Assembly: GCA_018136815.1 (NCBI GenBank)
Contig: CM030932.1
Span: 10,337,027-10,401,026, forward strand
Direction of reading: 5' to 3'
DNA from: Isochrysis galbana
Lineage: Eukaryota; Haptophyta; Isochrysidales; Isochrysidaceae
DNA length: 64,000 bases
Below the pieces are notes generated by a model, which was given only the letters and a program-made list of their open reading frames with translations, was not told the origin of the DNA and did not search any database. The position numbers and the translations under genes were made by a program. Numbering within the stretch: the first letter of the stretch is position 1; the number at the start of each line of letters is the position of its first letter. This document shows positions 23,466 to 33,718 of the stretch, piece after piece.

Positions 23466-24881
23466 CAGAAGTCAGCCCGTCTTGGACTTGTTGACTCGTC
23501 TTCGTGAGCTCAGCGCAAAGCTCATCGAAGTGCTTGGGTAGCGCGGCGGCAGGCGAGGCTAAGGTGCCACTGCGCGGCCGGCGGAGCTCTTGGGCTGCCT
23601 CCGTGAGGTGCCGAGTAATACCACCGCAGAGCCGCTCGCTCGTGCACGAAGAGAGGCGAGAGCGTGGAGAGCGGGTGACGGGGTATCATCGCGGGTGCCG
23701 ACATCGGAGTTGTTTCGAGAGGAATCGAAGGACTGGATCGCGGACGCATTGATCGCTGCCACGCGCATGATGGTGGTGGCAGTGTATCGAGAGGCAGGCA
23801 GTGCTCGGAGGCGGCGACCGGTGGCCGCAGCGACGTAGGACGAATGGAAGAAGACTCGGATATCGACGACGTAGAGACGGGCTCGGAGGACGGGATTGAC
23901 GAAGAAACTCGGAGAAGTGGGGTGTCGGACGGCGGCGACGGACGCCTCGGCCGCGAGACCACCGGTGAGAGACATGAAGGACATGGCTCAGGGACTCGTT
24001 GGGCTGGCTCAATGGGCGTAGAAGCTCGGTTTGGGAGGCCGCCGTTCCTCGACGTGCAGAGGAGTTGTGGTCACTCTCCATGGTCACGTCGGAAGAGGAG
24101 ACGTCGTTGCATTCTGTCGTCGGCGGGGTCGGCGCCGGCGAAAGAAGGGACGTGGCTGTCGTAGAAGCCGGCTGCGGGAAGGCTGGGGCCAGGGTGGTGG
24201 CTCTGCGGCAGCGGCTGGCGTGGGTAGTGGCCGAAGAGGTTCTGCAATGCGAAGCATTCTTCGGAGGACTTGGCTCGGGCTAGCGGTGGATGGACCGCTG
24301 AAATTACGGTGGATTCAGACTCGAATTCGGAAGACTCGGCGACTTGAGAGGGGCTAGGAGACGGCTGTTCAAGCTCCTCCAGGGCTCTCGGTTGATGGGT
24401 GGCGTGGGAACGCCGGTGGTCGACCGCGGACTCCGCGGTGACGTTAATTTGTACTCGGACTCGGACTCGTCGTTTCTGGCGTGCTGGACGCCAATAACAG
24501 GGCTAACTTTCGAAATGGGAACGGACGGGGCCGGCTCAAAGGTGAAGCCCCCTGGCGTCGCAACCGTCGGTGAGGACGAAGCTGAAGCTTGTGATGACAA
24601 TAGGGGCACGGTGGCCAGCACCGGTTGGCTCGGTGCGGCCGAAATCTCGGACTCGGTGACGGGCTTGATTACGCGGGCTCGGGATGCACTGTCTTGTGCG
24701 ATTGGACTCGGACTCGGAACGGAAACGGAAGGGATCGGCTCGGCGGCGTGCAGCCTGCTGGAGTGGCAGGCCGGCTGCGGCGAGACTCGGAACGGTGGCT
24801 CGGACAAGGACACAGTGGCTGTCGTCGAGGGCTTCGGCGTCAGCTTGTGTTTGGACTCGATACGCGGTGGCTCGTGAAACG
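23466..24881 (-). pseudogene. Element B gag / N-terminal polyprotein remnant
   Basis: No long clean frame remains. Minus-strand pieces rich in Ser/Pro/Thr (such as 24880-24304, with SVSVPSPSPIAQ and VPTPPINREP) look like the disordered N-terminal part of the polyprotein. Stretches at 23984-23500 correspond in position to the region before the methyltransferase in element C. The capsid-like helical core seen in element C is not recognisable here, so part of gag may be deleted. At 24881 the remnant runs directly into LTR sequence without a primer-binding site. Confidence 0.6.
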
Positions 24882-25246
24882 ACCCCCACGGAACATCCTG
24901 GGACCGGAGAATGTTTTGGACGAAACTTCCCTCCGTCGGCCGAGGAGAGGAGGACGGAGAGAGAGAGAGAGAGAGAGTCTCGCAGAGCAACTGCGGAACG
25001 AGAAGTCGAAGTCATGCCGGTTTATTACCTTAAACGAGCCAACAATTATAGTAACAGCAAAAACAAAATTCGAATCGCAAATTTCGAGACCAAAATCTGC
25101 AAACCTGGACTTGAGACCATGGGGAATCCGAATCTGTGTGTCTTGTGCGTCAGTGGCAACACGGGGAACTGTTCAATTGTAATTGTGAGCGCGTACCTTA
25201 CACGAATATTCATGCCTACAGCCTTCAGATGGGCAGGAATACAACA
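24882..25246 (-). repeat. Truncated 5' LTR piece of element B
   Basis: It matches the first roughly 365 bases of the family LTR (TGTTGT end at 25246). The remaining kilobase or so of the LTR and the primer-binding region are missing, and it joins gag-like sequence directly at about 24881. This is an internal deletion or ectopic recombination product. Confidence 0.8.
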
Positions 25247-25784
25247 AACGTAAACACTCCGGAATCATACGATAAACAAACCCCTCCCGCGCGGCGAAGG
25301 CTGAGGTCGCGATCGATCGCCATGTGCGAAGAAATACGGAAAGAGAGCGCATAACTACGCAAACGAAGGGTTCGAACTATCGTTAAAGTGAAACTCGTCC
25401 ACTGAAGCCAATGCGGAGGGTCGAGGAGAGATCCAAACTCGCGCGGGGGAAGAAGGCGATATGCGGAGAGACCTTCTAGACAAGAGACGAGCAAGGGGCG
25501 ACGAAACAAGACGCGAGACGCGAGGCGCGTGCCATTCGTTCTTCCTTTCTTCTACCGAAACCGCGGCGAAACTAACGTTAAACGTCGGTACCCCCTCCGC
25601 GAGAATCGCGAAGAAGAACGGACGAGATGGAGGCAATCATCGAAGGAATCGCGAGAGGAATCGAAGCGAGGGGGGGGAAACAGCGCGCGCGGTGGGGGAA
25701 CGAACGACGGCCGGAGGAAACGAACCGCGCGTGGAGGAGAAGAACCTCGCGCGCGGGGGGGGGGGGGGGATAATATAACGGCCC
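25247..25784 (-). repeat. Internal LTR fragment fused head-on to the LTR start
   Basis: It corresponds to about 4680-5190 of the element A LTR and abuts base-exactly the TGTTGT terminus of the preceding piece. Read on the minus strand, a mid-LTR block (ending GTGTTTACGTT) is followed immediately by an LTR start. The polyG run at 25757-25769 marks its far end. Confidence 0.78.
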
Positions 25785-25785
25785 G

Positions 25786-26155
25786 CCCAGATGAGACGTT
25801 CCAAGACAAGATCAAGACGGTGTAACATTTGTTGGAATGACGACTCTTCCCTGGCCTGCAGCGAGTCACCTACGCCTGTCGACCGCGACGGTGGGTGGAG
25901 GTTGGGGATCAGAAACAGGCTTGACAGACGGGACAGGAACAGGCGTATTGGGTACGGGATCGGAATCCGAATTCGGCGGAACGGAGAACGGCGCGGCGGG
26001 CAAAGGTTGAGAAGGGAACTTGGCCGAGGCAGGGGGAGCACCGATGGAGTTGTCTCCTTCTTCCACAAGCGGTGGCGAAGTTTTGACTCGAGACGAAGTC
26101 GTAGTGACCGCTTGGCTCTGTAGAATGTTGACGAGTATCGTGTTGAAGGTAGACC
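25786..26155 (-). pseudogene. Scrambled RT piece plus gag-like piece of the element A/B family
   Basis: 25786-25884 is a near-exact copy of the RT segment just after YLDD (compare 1224-1322). At 25885 it switches to a Pro/Ser-rich minus-strand frame (SPPLVEEGDNSIGAPPAS; VPNTPVPVPSVKP) that resembles the disordered gag region. The pieces are out of genetic order, so this is a composite of deletion fragments. Confidence 0.65.
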
Positions 26156-26727
26156 CCCCCTACGCGTGCGCGAGGACTCCTGCTGGGCCAGCTTCCAGCT
26201 TCGAAATGAGCGCGAGGGGGCGCGCGCGCGACTTCTGACCGCGCCAGCCGCGCCCTCTCCACTACCTGCATGCCACTTTGGAGCGCACCATCGCGATGTG
26301 GCAGCCCCTCGCCACTTGCGCAGCCTGCGCTACGCGCTCCGCCCAGACGCTTCATCCACAGCCGACCACTCCAGGAGCGTGCCCGGGAGATTTGCGACGG
26401 GCTTCCAAGCGCGGCGAGGGCGCCACCCTCCGCCTCATTGTCGGAGGCGAGCGCCAGCACGCCACGCAAGTGGGGGAATGGAAGCTATGAAGGGTGAAGG
26501 GGAGAGCGAGGGAGGGAGGAGCTGGGCCTGGGCCGCCCTCGCCACCTGGCCACCGGGATTCTGTTCGCGCGCCGCGCTTGTAATTGATGGTAGAAGACCC
26601 TTTTAATAGTAGAACCCTCGCTTTAACAATAGTCCTAAAAACTGATAACTGATATCAGTGTTTTGGCATTTTGGAGCTGTTACGCTGTTACTAACAGTGT
26701 AAGCTCATATTAGTACTGTTGCAACAT
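26156..26727. other. Spacer without recognisable gene
   Basis: GC-rich to 26580, then AT-richer. Open frames on both strands have no consistent protein signal. Confidence 0.5.
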
Positions 26728-26883
26728 CTTAGGGGAAGTACGGTGCTTGGACCTGCAAATACAGCCAACTACAAATACATACGAGGCCTACATCCCACAT
26801 CCCAGGACGCGCTTCAAATACAGCAAAATACATATGTATTTGGCCTTAGGCCAAATACGGTAAATACGTATTTCCCATCTAGG
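26728..26883. mobile_element. MITE copy 5, decayed left end
   Basis: The right end CGTATTTCCCATCTAGG is intact. The left end reads CTTAGGGGAAGTACGG, a diverged terminal repeat. It is 156 bp because internal CAAATAC units are deleted relative to copies 1 and 4. No target duplication is visible. Confidence 0.75.
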
Positions 26884-27705
26884 CTCAAGATGACAGGACT
26901 CCTTGCCGCGGCAAGCGCAAGCACCCTTCTCCCTTATGCCACCCAGCTCTTCTCTAGCTTTCTACCTGCGCTAGCCGGGGCGCTCCTCCCTCCACACTCA
27001 GACAGCCCCCCACGCCAGGATCCTCATCTGGTCTCGCAGGCAAGGGGCCTGCCGAATTATATTACTTTTTTACCGAGAGTCTTTGAGTGCTACCAACTCC
27101 AACTCAACGGCTCTCAGATCCGCGCCTAATGGCCGAGTCTACGATTGACGACTCGCTTGCCCCAGCGTAGAGCGTGCGTCGCGCGTACCTTACCTAGTAC
27201 TAGTGCACCTACGCTGAGGCGATGAACGTCAGTAACAGTAAGCTCAAGCTCACGACTAAGCACTAATAAATCTTTTGTGGTTTTAATTTTTAGCCTCGAA
27301 TCTTCGGGATTAGTTTTGTTAGTACTAGTAGTTTTGTTAGTTGCCTATAACCTGAACCTATTCAAGATTTTTTCAGCCATGGGCCGTCGCACACGCCACT
27401 CTCACTTTTTACCCTCCAACGAGCAGTTCGGTGCTATTTGCCATGCCCCGCACGGCGCAGCCTTCCTTGCCCGTCGCGCACATATTGGAGACGCGACTCC
27501 ACCTCCAGCACTTGGCAGCGCCTCCAGCACTTGGAGATGCGAGAGGCGTCGTGCCGGCTATGCACGGCAGCTAGTACCGGGCTTTGGATGGACGCACCGC
27601 AACGTGCAACCAAGTCACGTGGCCGCGTGGGTCCAATACACGAGGGACAATGGGCAAAGAGCCGAGAGACAGGCCGGCTCGTGGCTAGCCGCTCGCCGCC
27701 CGCGC

Positions 27706-29098
27706 CTAGTGTGCGCAGCCCTTACTCGAGCAACACTCACGCGCCTGCTCCCCGCACCCCGCTGGTCCACAGCATCCATACGAGCCCGCCTTGGCCTCGG
27801 CCATCAGCGAGATCTGGTTCGCGGCCATGCGCACGTCGTGCGCAAGCGGCCCGTTGATGGCAGCCAGCGACTCGTCTATCAGCCCGTGGCTCAGCGGCAG
27901 AGCGCGCTGCAGCGAGGCCGATCCACCGAGGCAGCCCTCATGCACTGACTGTAGCACAAGCAAGAGCGCGGCACCCGCCTCGAGCGAGACAGGTAGCGGC
28001 CCCGTACGCCTGCGGAACTCGTTGCTTGCCTCAGAGAGGGCCGCGTACAGGGGTGTCGCGCGCAGCTCATCTAGCGCCTCGCTGACCCGTTCCGTCTTGG
28101 CGCTCACCAGCTCGTTCGCGCTGTCAGGGCGCAACCGAACGGGCACGTCAGGCGCCATGTACACAGCGAGCAGGCTTGCAACAGCGGCCGGCAGCGAGCG
28201 CATCGCACGCCACAGCTCATCCACAGCGCTCTCGGAGCCGACGAGCAGCGGGGCAAGTTCCGAGCCAAAGAAGGCGCGCGTAGCCGTCAGCCGGCCTCGG
28301 CCGAACGTGAGCTTCAGCAAGGTGGGCTGACCCCATGGCTCGCTCGGCCGAGAGAGCAGCGCGAAGCCTCGAGCTAATCCCGTCTCCATATCGCGCGCCT
28401 CCATCGCCTCCCACAGGACGCTCAGTGGGACCCAGTGGGCGGGTGCTTGAAACGTGCCACGTCCATCACCAGCACGAGATCCTCCGCCTCGTGGTAGCCT
28501 CCGATAGGTGAGAAATGGCCATCGCCCGACTGCTTGAGCACGCGCCTTGAGTAAGAAACGCATAGGATTCGCGGCTCCTCATCGTCGCCGGCGGAGCAGA
28601 CCGACCTGACGAGCTGGCGGAAGTCGGCCACAGACACGTGTCCGCCCACCCGCTCCGCCTCCACCTGCAGGCCCTGACAACGCGCGAGGCAGAGCCACGA
28701 GTCGAAGTCGATCCCATTCTCCTTGATTTGCTCGAGGTCGACACAACAGTCGAGCATGGACTCATGGTACCAGCGCCAGGCGCCCTTCCAGACCGCGCCT
28801 GGATCGAGCTCGAGGGCGTTAAGTGCCGTCACCAGCGTGCCCAGCCCGCAGAACGACGGCTCATCCTGCGTGCGGAAGCAGAGGCCACCGCCCAGTAGCC
28901 CTCCATGGATCCAGCAGCGACTGCCTGCTTGGCGAGCTGCTTACCGCGGGCGGAGGAAAGCGAGATCGAAGGCGGAGGTAGAGGACGGCGATGGAACCCA
29001 CCCAGGGCGGCGAAGGACGCGTGCCCACCGCTAGCCCGCTCGCCACTGCCTGCGCGCCGTCGAGAGCCGCCGCCGCCGTCATGAGCGCGCCGCGCCAC
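27706..29098 (-). pseudogene. PCS1: Phytochelatin synthase with two apparent frameshifts
   Basis: Minus strand in order: HRRPLPPPSISLSSARGKQL and AVAAGSMEGYWAVAS (29098 to about 28877); then FRTQDEPSFCGLGTLVTAL, VWKGAWRWYHESMLDCC, WLCLARCQG, GDGHFSPIGGYH and LVMDVARFKHP (about 28876-28440); then AHWVPLSVLWEAM and a C-terminal domain ending in Cys pairs (GCCGPAGC, ECC) at 27706. The papain-like catalytic triad Cys (SFCGLG), His (GHFSPIGG) and Asp (MDVARF) is present. The enzyme makes phytochelatins from glutathione for heavy-metal chelation. Frames change near 28876 and 28440, each explained by one missing base, the second in a C-rich run. This is either a recent pseudogene or a gene carrying assembly errors. 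The true start codon is unclear. Confidence 0.9.
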
Positions 29099-29611
29099 CA
29101 GCGCATCCGCCGCCCAGACGGCTCTCCGCTCTACTCATTGTACTGTTTGCTCTCCGTTCCCCGTTAGAACTTAGAGCCATCTTCCCTCGATCGATCCCGA
29201 GATCCGTAATAATAATAATAGATAAATATGTAGATAAATAAGTACATACATATAAGTAGTATGTAAGTAAAAATCTTCACAAGCTAGCCGCTACGTGCAC
29301 GGCGCGAGGCTGAGTGCTTATGATACTCCTATCTACCCGCCCTAACCGTCCACACCCCTTCGAGGCCCCTTCCCCTCGGTTCCAGTTCCAGTTCTCAGTC
29401 TCAGTCAGTTTTGTTGGTTGTTCCGCAGTCCGTAGGTACCTGCACAAGTACCTGTACCCTGAACCTGTGAACCTGTGCAGGGTCTCCCAGGAGCCCGTGG
29501 TAGGTACCATACAGCCGGCAGTGGAGTGAGGGGTTATAGTTCTGCTAAATGGAACTATCACTAAACCTCTTTGCTCATAGTATGTTCATAGTAATAGTAA
29601 CTTGTAACTTG

Positions 29612-29737
29612 TAAAAATCTTTTAATATTCTCGCCTCACCCGTGGCATTGAATCATTTTACTCGTAGCCACGCCCCCTTCCCTTCCTCACCCTCATTCCC
29701 CGCCTTGCGGCAACTCCCCTCGTGCTCTACTTAGGCC
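29612..29737. repeat. Dispersed repeat R3, copy a
   Basis: It begins AAAATCTTTTAATATTCTCGCC and ends CCCCTCGTGCTCTACTTAGG. Related copies are at 34058-34186 and 48003-48132, and a short piece at 33888-33921. The shared core is GCCACGCCC, then CGCCTT-GCGGC, then the CTCGTGCTCTAC end. No coding. Confidence 0.65.
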
Positions 29738-30411
29738 CCTCCGCGAGAATCGCGAAGAAGAACGGACGAGATGAAGGCAATCATCGAAGGAATCGCGAGA
29801 GGAACCGAAGCGAAGGGGGGGGGGGGAACGAACGACGGCCGGAGGAAACGAACCGCGCGCGGAGGAGAGAACCTCGCGCGCGGGGGGGGGGGGAATAATA
29901 TGACGGCCGGAGGCGACGGACGGCACGCCGAGGGAAAGAACCTGCCGCGGGGGGGGCGAGGGACCGAGGGCACGGCGGGGCAGCGTGGGAGGGCGCGAGG
30001 CCGATCTCGGAGCGAGATCGCGTCCTTTCCCTCGCGGAGCGCGGAGAGACCCCCACGAGATATCTTGGGACGCGGAGAATGTTTTGGACGAATCTTCCTA
30101 CCGTCGGCCGAGGAGAGCAGGCGGACGGAGAGAGAGAGAGAGAGAGTCTCGCAGAGCGACTGCAGAACGAGAAGTCGAAGGCATGCCGGTTTATTAACTT
30201 AAACGAGCCAACAATTATAGTAACAGCAAAAACAAAATTCGAATCGCAAATTCGGACAAATCTGCAAACCTGGACTTGAGACCATGGGGAATCCGAATCT
30301 GTGTGTCTTGTGCGTCAGTGGCAACACGGGGAACTGTTCAATTGTAATTGTGAGCGCGTACCTTACACGAATATTCATGCCTACAGCCTTCAGATGGGCA
30401 GGAATACAACA
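29738..30411 (-). repeat. Truncated LTR of the element A/B family
   Basis: It covers about the first half of the family LTR, with the TGTTGT terminus at 30411 and the break at about 29738, directly after repeat R3. It keeps the (GA)n run and polyG tracts. No A/B-type internal sequence is attached. Confidence 0.82.
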
Positions 30412-30600
30412 GGCCATCGCAACAAGCTGCTCTATCACACTACAGTGGACGTACCGTGTCGCTGAGGCGCTCGTAAGCGGTCGCTACCGTTTACGCGATC
30501 AAGAAAATCACTCCTCTATGAGGAGGTGCATGTTACTAACCTCCGCCCCTACTACACGCTCACTGACAGAGACCCACTCCAAGACGATGAGTTCAAGAGA
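30412..30600 (+). pseudogene. Gypsy integrase C-terminal fragment resembling element C
   Basis: Plus-strand pieces read GHRNKLLYH, then VAEALVSGRYRLRDQEN, and in a shifted frame EVHVTNLRPYYTLTD. This is the integrase tail just before the chromodomain and is closer to element C (AEALGAGRYRLRDQEN) than to A/B (EEAISATRYRLRDLEN). It abuts the A/B-type LTR terminus exactly, as if that LTR had inserted into a C-like element. Confidence 0.75.
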
Positions 30601-30813
30601 CTGAAACTCCAAGTTTGGTTTTTTTTGACTGAGCCCCGAGGGAGGGGGGCATAACCCTTTTCCACCCCTCCTCCACGTCAACCTTTTTTGGCGTATAAGC
30701 ACGCCCCCCCCCCCGTACTCCCGCCCCCTTCTTAATTCCATTACTTCAGAAGTGGGTGTTTGTGTTTCGTGACGTGGTAGGGTTCTTTTTTTGAGTGGCT
30801 ATATTAAGAAACA

Positions 30814-31246
30814 ATGGTCACCGCGGGGCGCATCGACAATCACGGGTTTGGATCCGGCAAGTTTGTCGTACACGAACAAAATCCCAGGCATGCACACGTG
30901 ATTGCGGGGTGCAAATGACCATCTTCTCCGACACCAGATTCAGAGGAGGACACGCAACCATCAATGGCCCGTCGATGCTTAGCGCTCAGAAGACGTGCGA
31001 TGGGAAGACGTCGACCTACAGGCGATCGGATGGACTCGCCCAGTGCGCTCCTTGCACATCGAGTGTCATCCAGACTCAGCAGCGGCGAAACGAAAATACA
31101 ATTCACCATTCGTGATTGCTAATATGGCCGCCGCATTGGCCGCACTCGTAATCGGAATCACAGTGATCGCAGTGTTTCTAATCTCTCTTGGGTGGAAGGC
31201 TGTTCAAGCAGCCCGCCGGAAACAAGAAACGCAAGAACCAAAGTGA
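30814..31246 (+). pseudogene. Possible small single-pass membrane protein, frame-broken
   Basis: Three frames in succession look protein-like: an ATG at 30814 (MVTAGRIDNHGFGSGKF), then about 30917-30990 (MTIFSDTRFRGGHATINGP), then about 30990-31246 (WEDVDLQAIGWTRPVRSLHI, then the hydrophobic segment MAAALAALVIGITVIAVFLI followed by a basic tail). The middle part resembles a beta/gamma-crystallin-like strand pattern, but weakly. A TATATTAAG stretch lies just before the ATG. The family is unknown. The single-base shifts may be decay or sequence error. Confidence 0.4.
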
Positions 31247-31468
31247 CACCGTTAAAGAGTCGTTATTTTTGGGCAAATATAAAAATTAATCGCAATGGCT
31301 TCCCTTGCCAACTGGGTTCCGTCGATGTAGACGACCGTCATCCTTTGAAAATGCGCAAAGACGTGGGTAGTGTGTGGTTTTTGTGGGTGTTTGTGTTTTG
31401 TGACGGGTTTACCGACACAACGACTTAGTTGACCCGTGGCGCGACTGCGTCTCCCTTTGTAGGCGCTC

Positions 31469-31568
31469 NNNNNNNNNNNNNNNNNNNNNNNNNNNNNNNN
31501 NNNNNNNNNNNNNNNNNNNNNNNNNNNNNNNNNNNNNNNNNNNNNNNNNNNNNNNNNNNNNNNNNNNN
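31469..31568. other. Assembly gap (100 N)
   Basis: Run of exactly 100 N. It lies 121 bp before the first recognised exon of the MrcB_N gene, so an upstream exon could be hidden here. Confidence 0.99.
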
Positions 31569-31688
31569 TTGTTGAAAGTGGTCACACAAATGATGAAGGA
31601 TCAGGGTCACCAACGGCGAAAGCATCTATGTCGGGCCTAATCACGGACTCGTTTGCTCACTGTGCCTTTATTTAGTTGGACCCAACTA

Positions 31689-33718
31689 ATGGATGGCATT
31701 GTCCTGGAGCTCCAGCGTTCGATTGGTGACCGCTTTGTCGTTCGCGCTTCTATTGGTTGTGGTGGATGGGCGAAGATCCCATGGATTGCCATTTCGGATC
31801 CAGAAGGTATGTAGCGGCAATGCGCACAACTCCGAGCCCGCATGTACGCTGCTCCCCAGGTCCACGTGATGCCCCTCCCTGCTATCGCAGAGAGCACGCA
31901 ACACGGCCTATACCTGCAGTTCCTCTTCGCCCAGGACATGTCTTCGGTGTTCCTGTGCCTTGGTCAAGGGACGTCGCGGGTCAAATCCGCTCTCGGCCAA
32001 GCGCGGGCCAACGATTACCTCCTTCGAGTGGCATCAACAATTCGAGCACGCGTCGGGGCGCTCTTCCCTGCAGACCATCCGTTCGATCTCAAAGGCGCCA
32101 TCGGTGTGCATACGCCCCATCCGATCTATTCGAGCGAAGATCCAACATGTGGCTCGAGGCTCTATTTGCAAATCGCGTCTCCGCTCCCGTTTCTGACCAT
32201 CCGCCTGCCGGCTATGCCGCAGACCTTCGTGCAGGCAAGGCCGGCCTCGCAGCCGACTACGAGCGGGGGTCCATTGTGTCGCTTCGTCTGCGTTCTAACG
32301 CGATGCCCGCCGAGGCCGAGCTTCATGAGTTGTTGCACATGTTGCTCAATGCGTATGAGACTTTGCTCCAAGATGACGATGATGAGAGCTACCGGGCTCT
32401 CCGAGCTCACGTCGATGCGATCTTGGTGCAAATGGGCAAAGGCGCTCGCGGCCGGGGGGCTAGAGGGCGTGGGCGGGGTAGGGGTGGAAGTGCTGCCGCG
32501 CCCGTCGTCGGACGATTTGGGAGGGTCCCGGGCGCGAGCACAGGCGCGAAAAGTCGCGCTTCAGGCGAAAGCGGCGACAGCGACTACGATCTCGAGACGG
32601 AAGAGGGCAAGTACCAATACCCTTACACTGAGGCCGATCGGGGAGAAGAACTTTCGCCTAACAAGAAAGGAAGCCCTACCGCTACCTTCACGGGAGACGA
32701 TCCTGGTCATGAGAGCGACGACATGCCAGGCGACGAGGCGGTAATTGGTTCCAAACGCCCGCCTCTCGACTCGTTCGTCCAGGTGACTAGTGCGCATTGA
32801 CCGGGGGGGGGGGGGGGGGCATTGGTAGCAGGTGTATGGCGGGACTTTTTTGTATTTATCGACCATTGCTTTGGCGACGTTTACCCCCCCCCCCTCCCTC
32901 CCTCGCTGTCCTCTTTCCCCCGACCCTCCATTTTCATGGAATTTCTTTTTGTCATTGTCTTGGATATCCCTCAACAGGTCCTCGTCGACAAAACCGACGC
33001 CCCTCCTGGGTCAGAACCAGCTGGTGACAACGAGGCGTGGGCGACTTTCCAGGTGAGCACACTTGAAACTATTCATCTCATCCAAAACCGAATGGTCTGC
33101 GCTTAGCGGTTAGGCCGAAGCGTTGCTGTTCATTATGCGCCCGGTAGCCTATCAAATGATGTGCAAACGCCTCCCTCCATTTAACTTGACTGCCGGTTCT
33201 TTCAAAAGAAACGCGGGCACGCGGGCCCCAATGCCTTTGATTGCTGCCCACCATCTAAGGTTTCGTGGTTGCCGCGAGGACGAACTCCTAGTTTCAATGC
33301 CATCAACATCGCTGAATTCACCTGGATAGACACGCTCTTCATGGCCGAAGAGGGGCGTGAGTGGCGGCGAATCCCGAATATTCGCGGAAAAGAACGTCGA
33401 GGTATGCGCAAGGGCACCTTCTCGACTTCGTCAGCCAAGACTCAGGAGGCGTCGCGTGGCACATCCAGCCACGACCCAGCTCCCATGGTTCAAGTTGAGG
33501 ACGTCAACCCTGGCCTGGATGCCCCCGTGGATCGCGGCATCGCGCTTTTTGCGCGGCGGGCAACGGGGGTTCCGCTCACCAAAGGCGATGCAAAGAGGCT
33601 CGCTGCAGTTGGACTGTCGGCCGAGGCTAGTGTGGAAGAGTTGGCCAACACACTTTTCAAAGACGACGCAGAGCTTCTTAGAGGTGCAATGGCGCTCATC
33701 CAGTCCATGCAGGAGTGA
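31689..33718 (+). CDS. MrcB_N (DUF3578) domain protein, five exons
   Basis: Inferred exons are 31689-31806, 31891-32103, 32223-32782, 32978-33052 and 33260-33718 (1425 nt, 474 aa). All introns are GT-AG and the phases match (1, 1, 0, 0). The joined product begins with an McrB N-terminal-type domain, about residues 1-165: FVVRASIGCGGWAKIPWIAI, the spliced joint DPE-ESTQHGLYLQFLF, VFLCLGQGTS, then AADYERGSIVSLRLRSNAMP and ELHELLHMLLNAYETLL. In bacterial McrBC this domain binds DNA containing modified cytosine. A Gly/Arg repeat (GARGRGARGRGRGRGG) and an acidic Ser-rich region follow, then a C-terminal part with a helical domain. The GTPase and nuclease of McrBC are absent, so it looks like a binder or reader. 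The start is the first ATG in frame; earlier exons may lie in the gap. Function in this organism is inference. Confidence 0.8.
31807..31890 (+). other. Intron 1 of the MrcB_N gene
   Basis: GTATGT donor, CGCAG acceptor, 84 bp, phase 1. Its removal rebuilds the conserved PWIAI-x(n)-TQHGLY part of the domain. Confidence 0.85.
32104..32222 (+). other. Intron 2 of the MrcB_N gene
   Basis: GTGTGC donor, CCGCAG acceptor, 119 bp, phase 1. It joins two frames that separately carry the middle and the end of the MrcB_N domain. Confidence 0.75.

Larger units (their letters stand above)
15956..25246 (-). mobile_element. Ty3/gypsy chromovirus with methyltransferase domain, element B (decayed)
   Basis: Read on the minus strand: damaged 5' LTR piece (25246-24882), gag/linker remnants, a methyltransferase-like domain, protease, RT, RNaseH, integrase, chromodomain, purine tract, and a complete 3' LTR (17334-15956). 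The pol and LTR sequences are of the element A family. Many single-base indels and stops break every gene, so it is not active. The base-exact LTR edge at 15956 is flanked by GCCCA (15951-15955), a candidate target duplication whose partner is lost in the rearranged 5' end. Confidence 0.9.
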
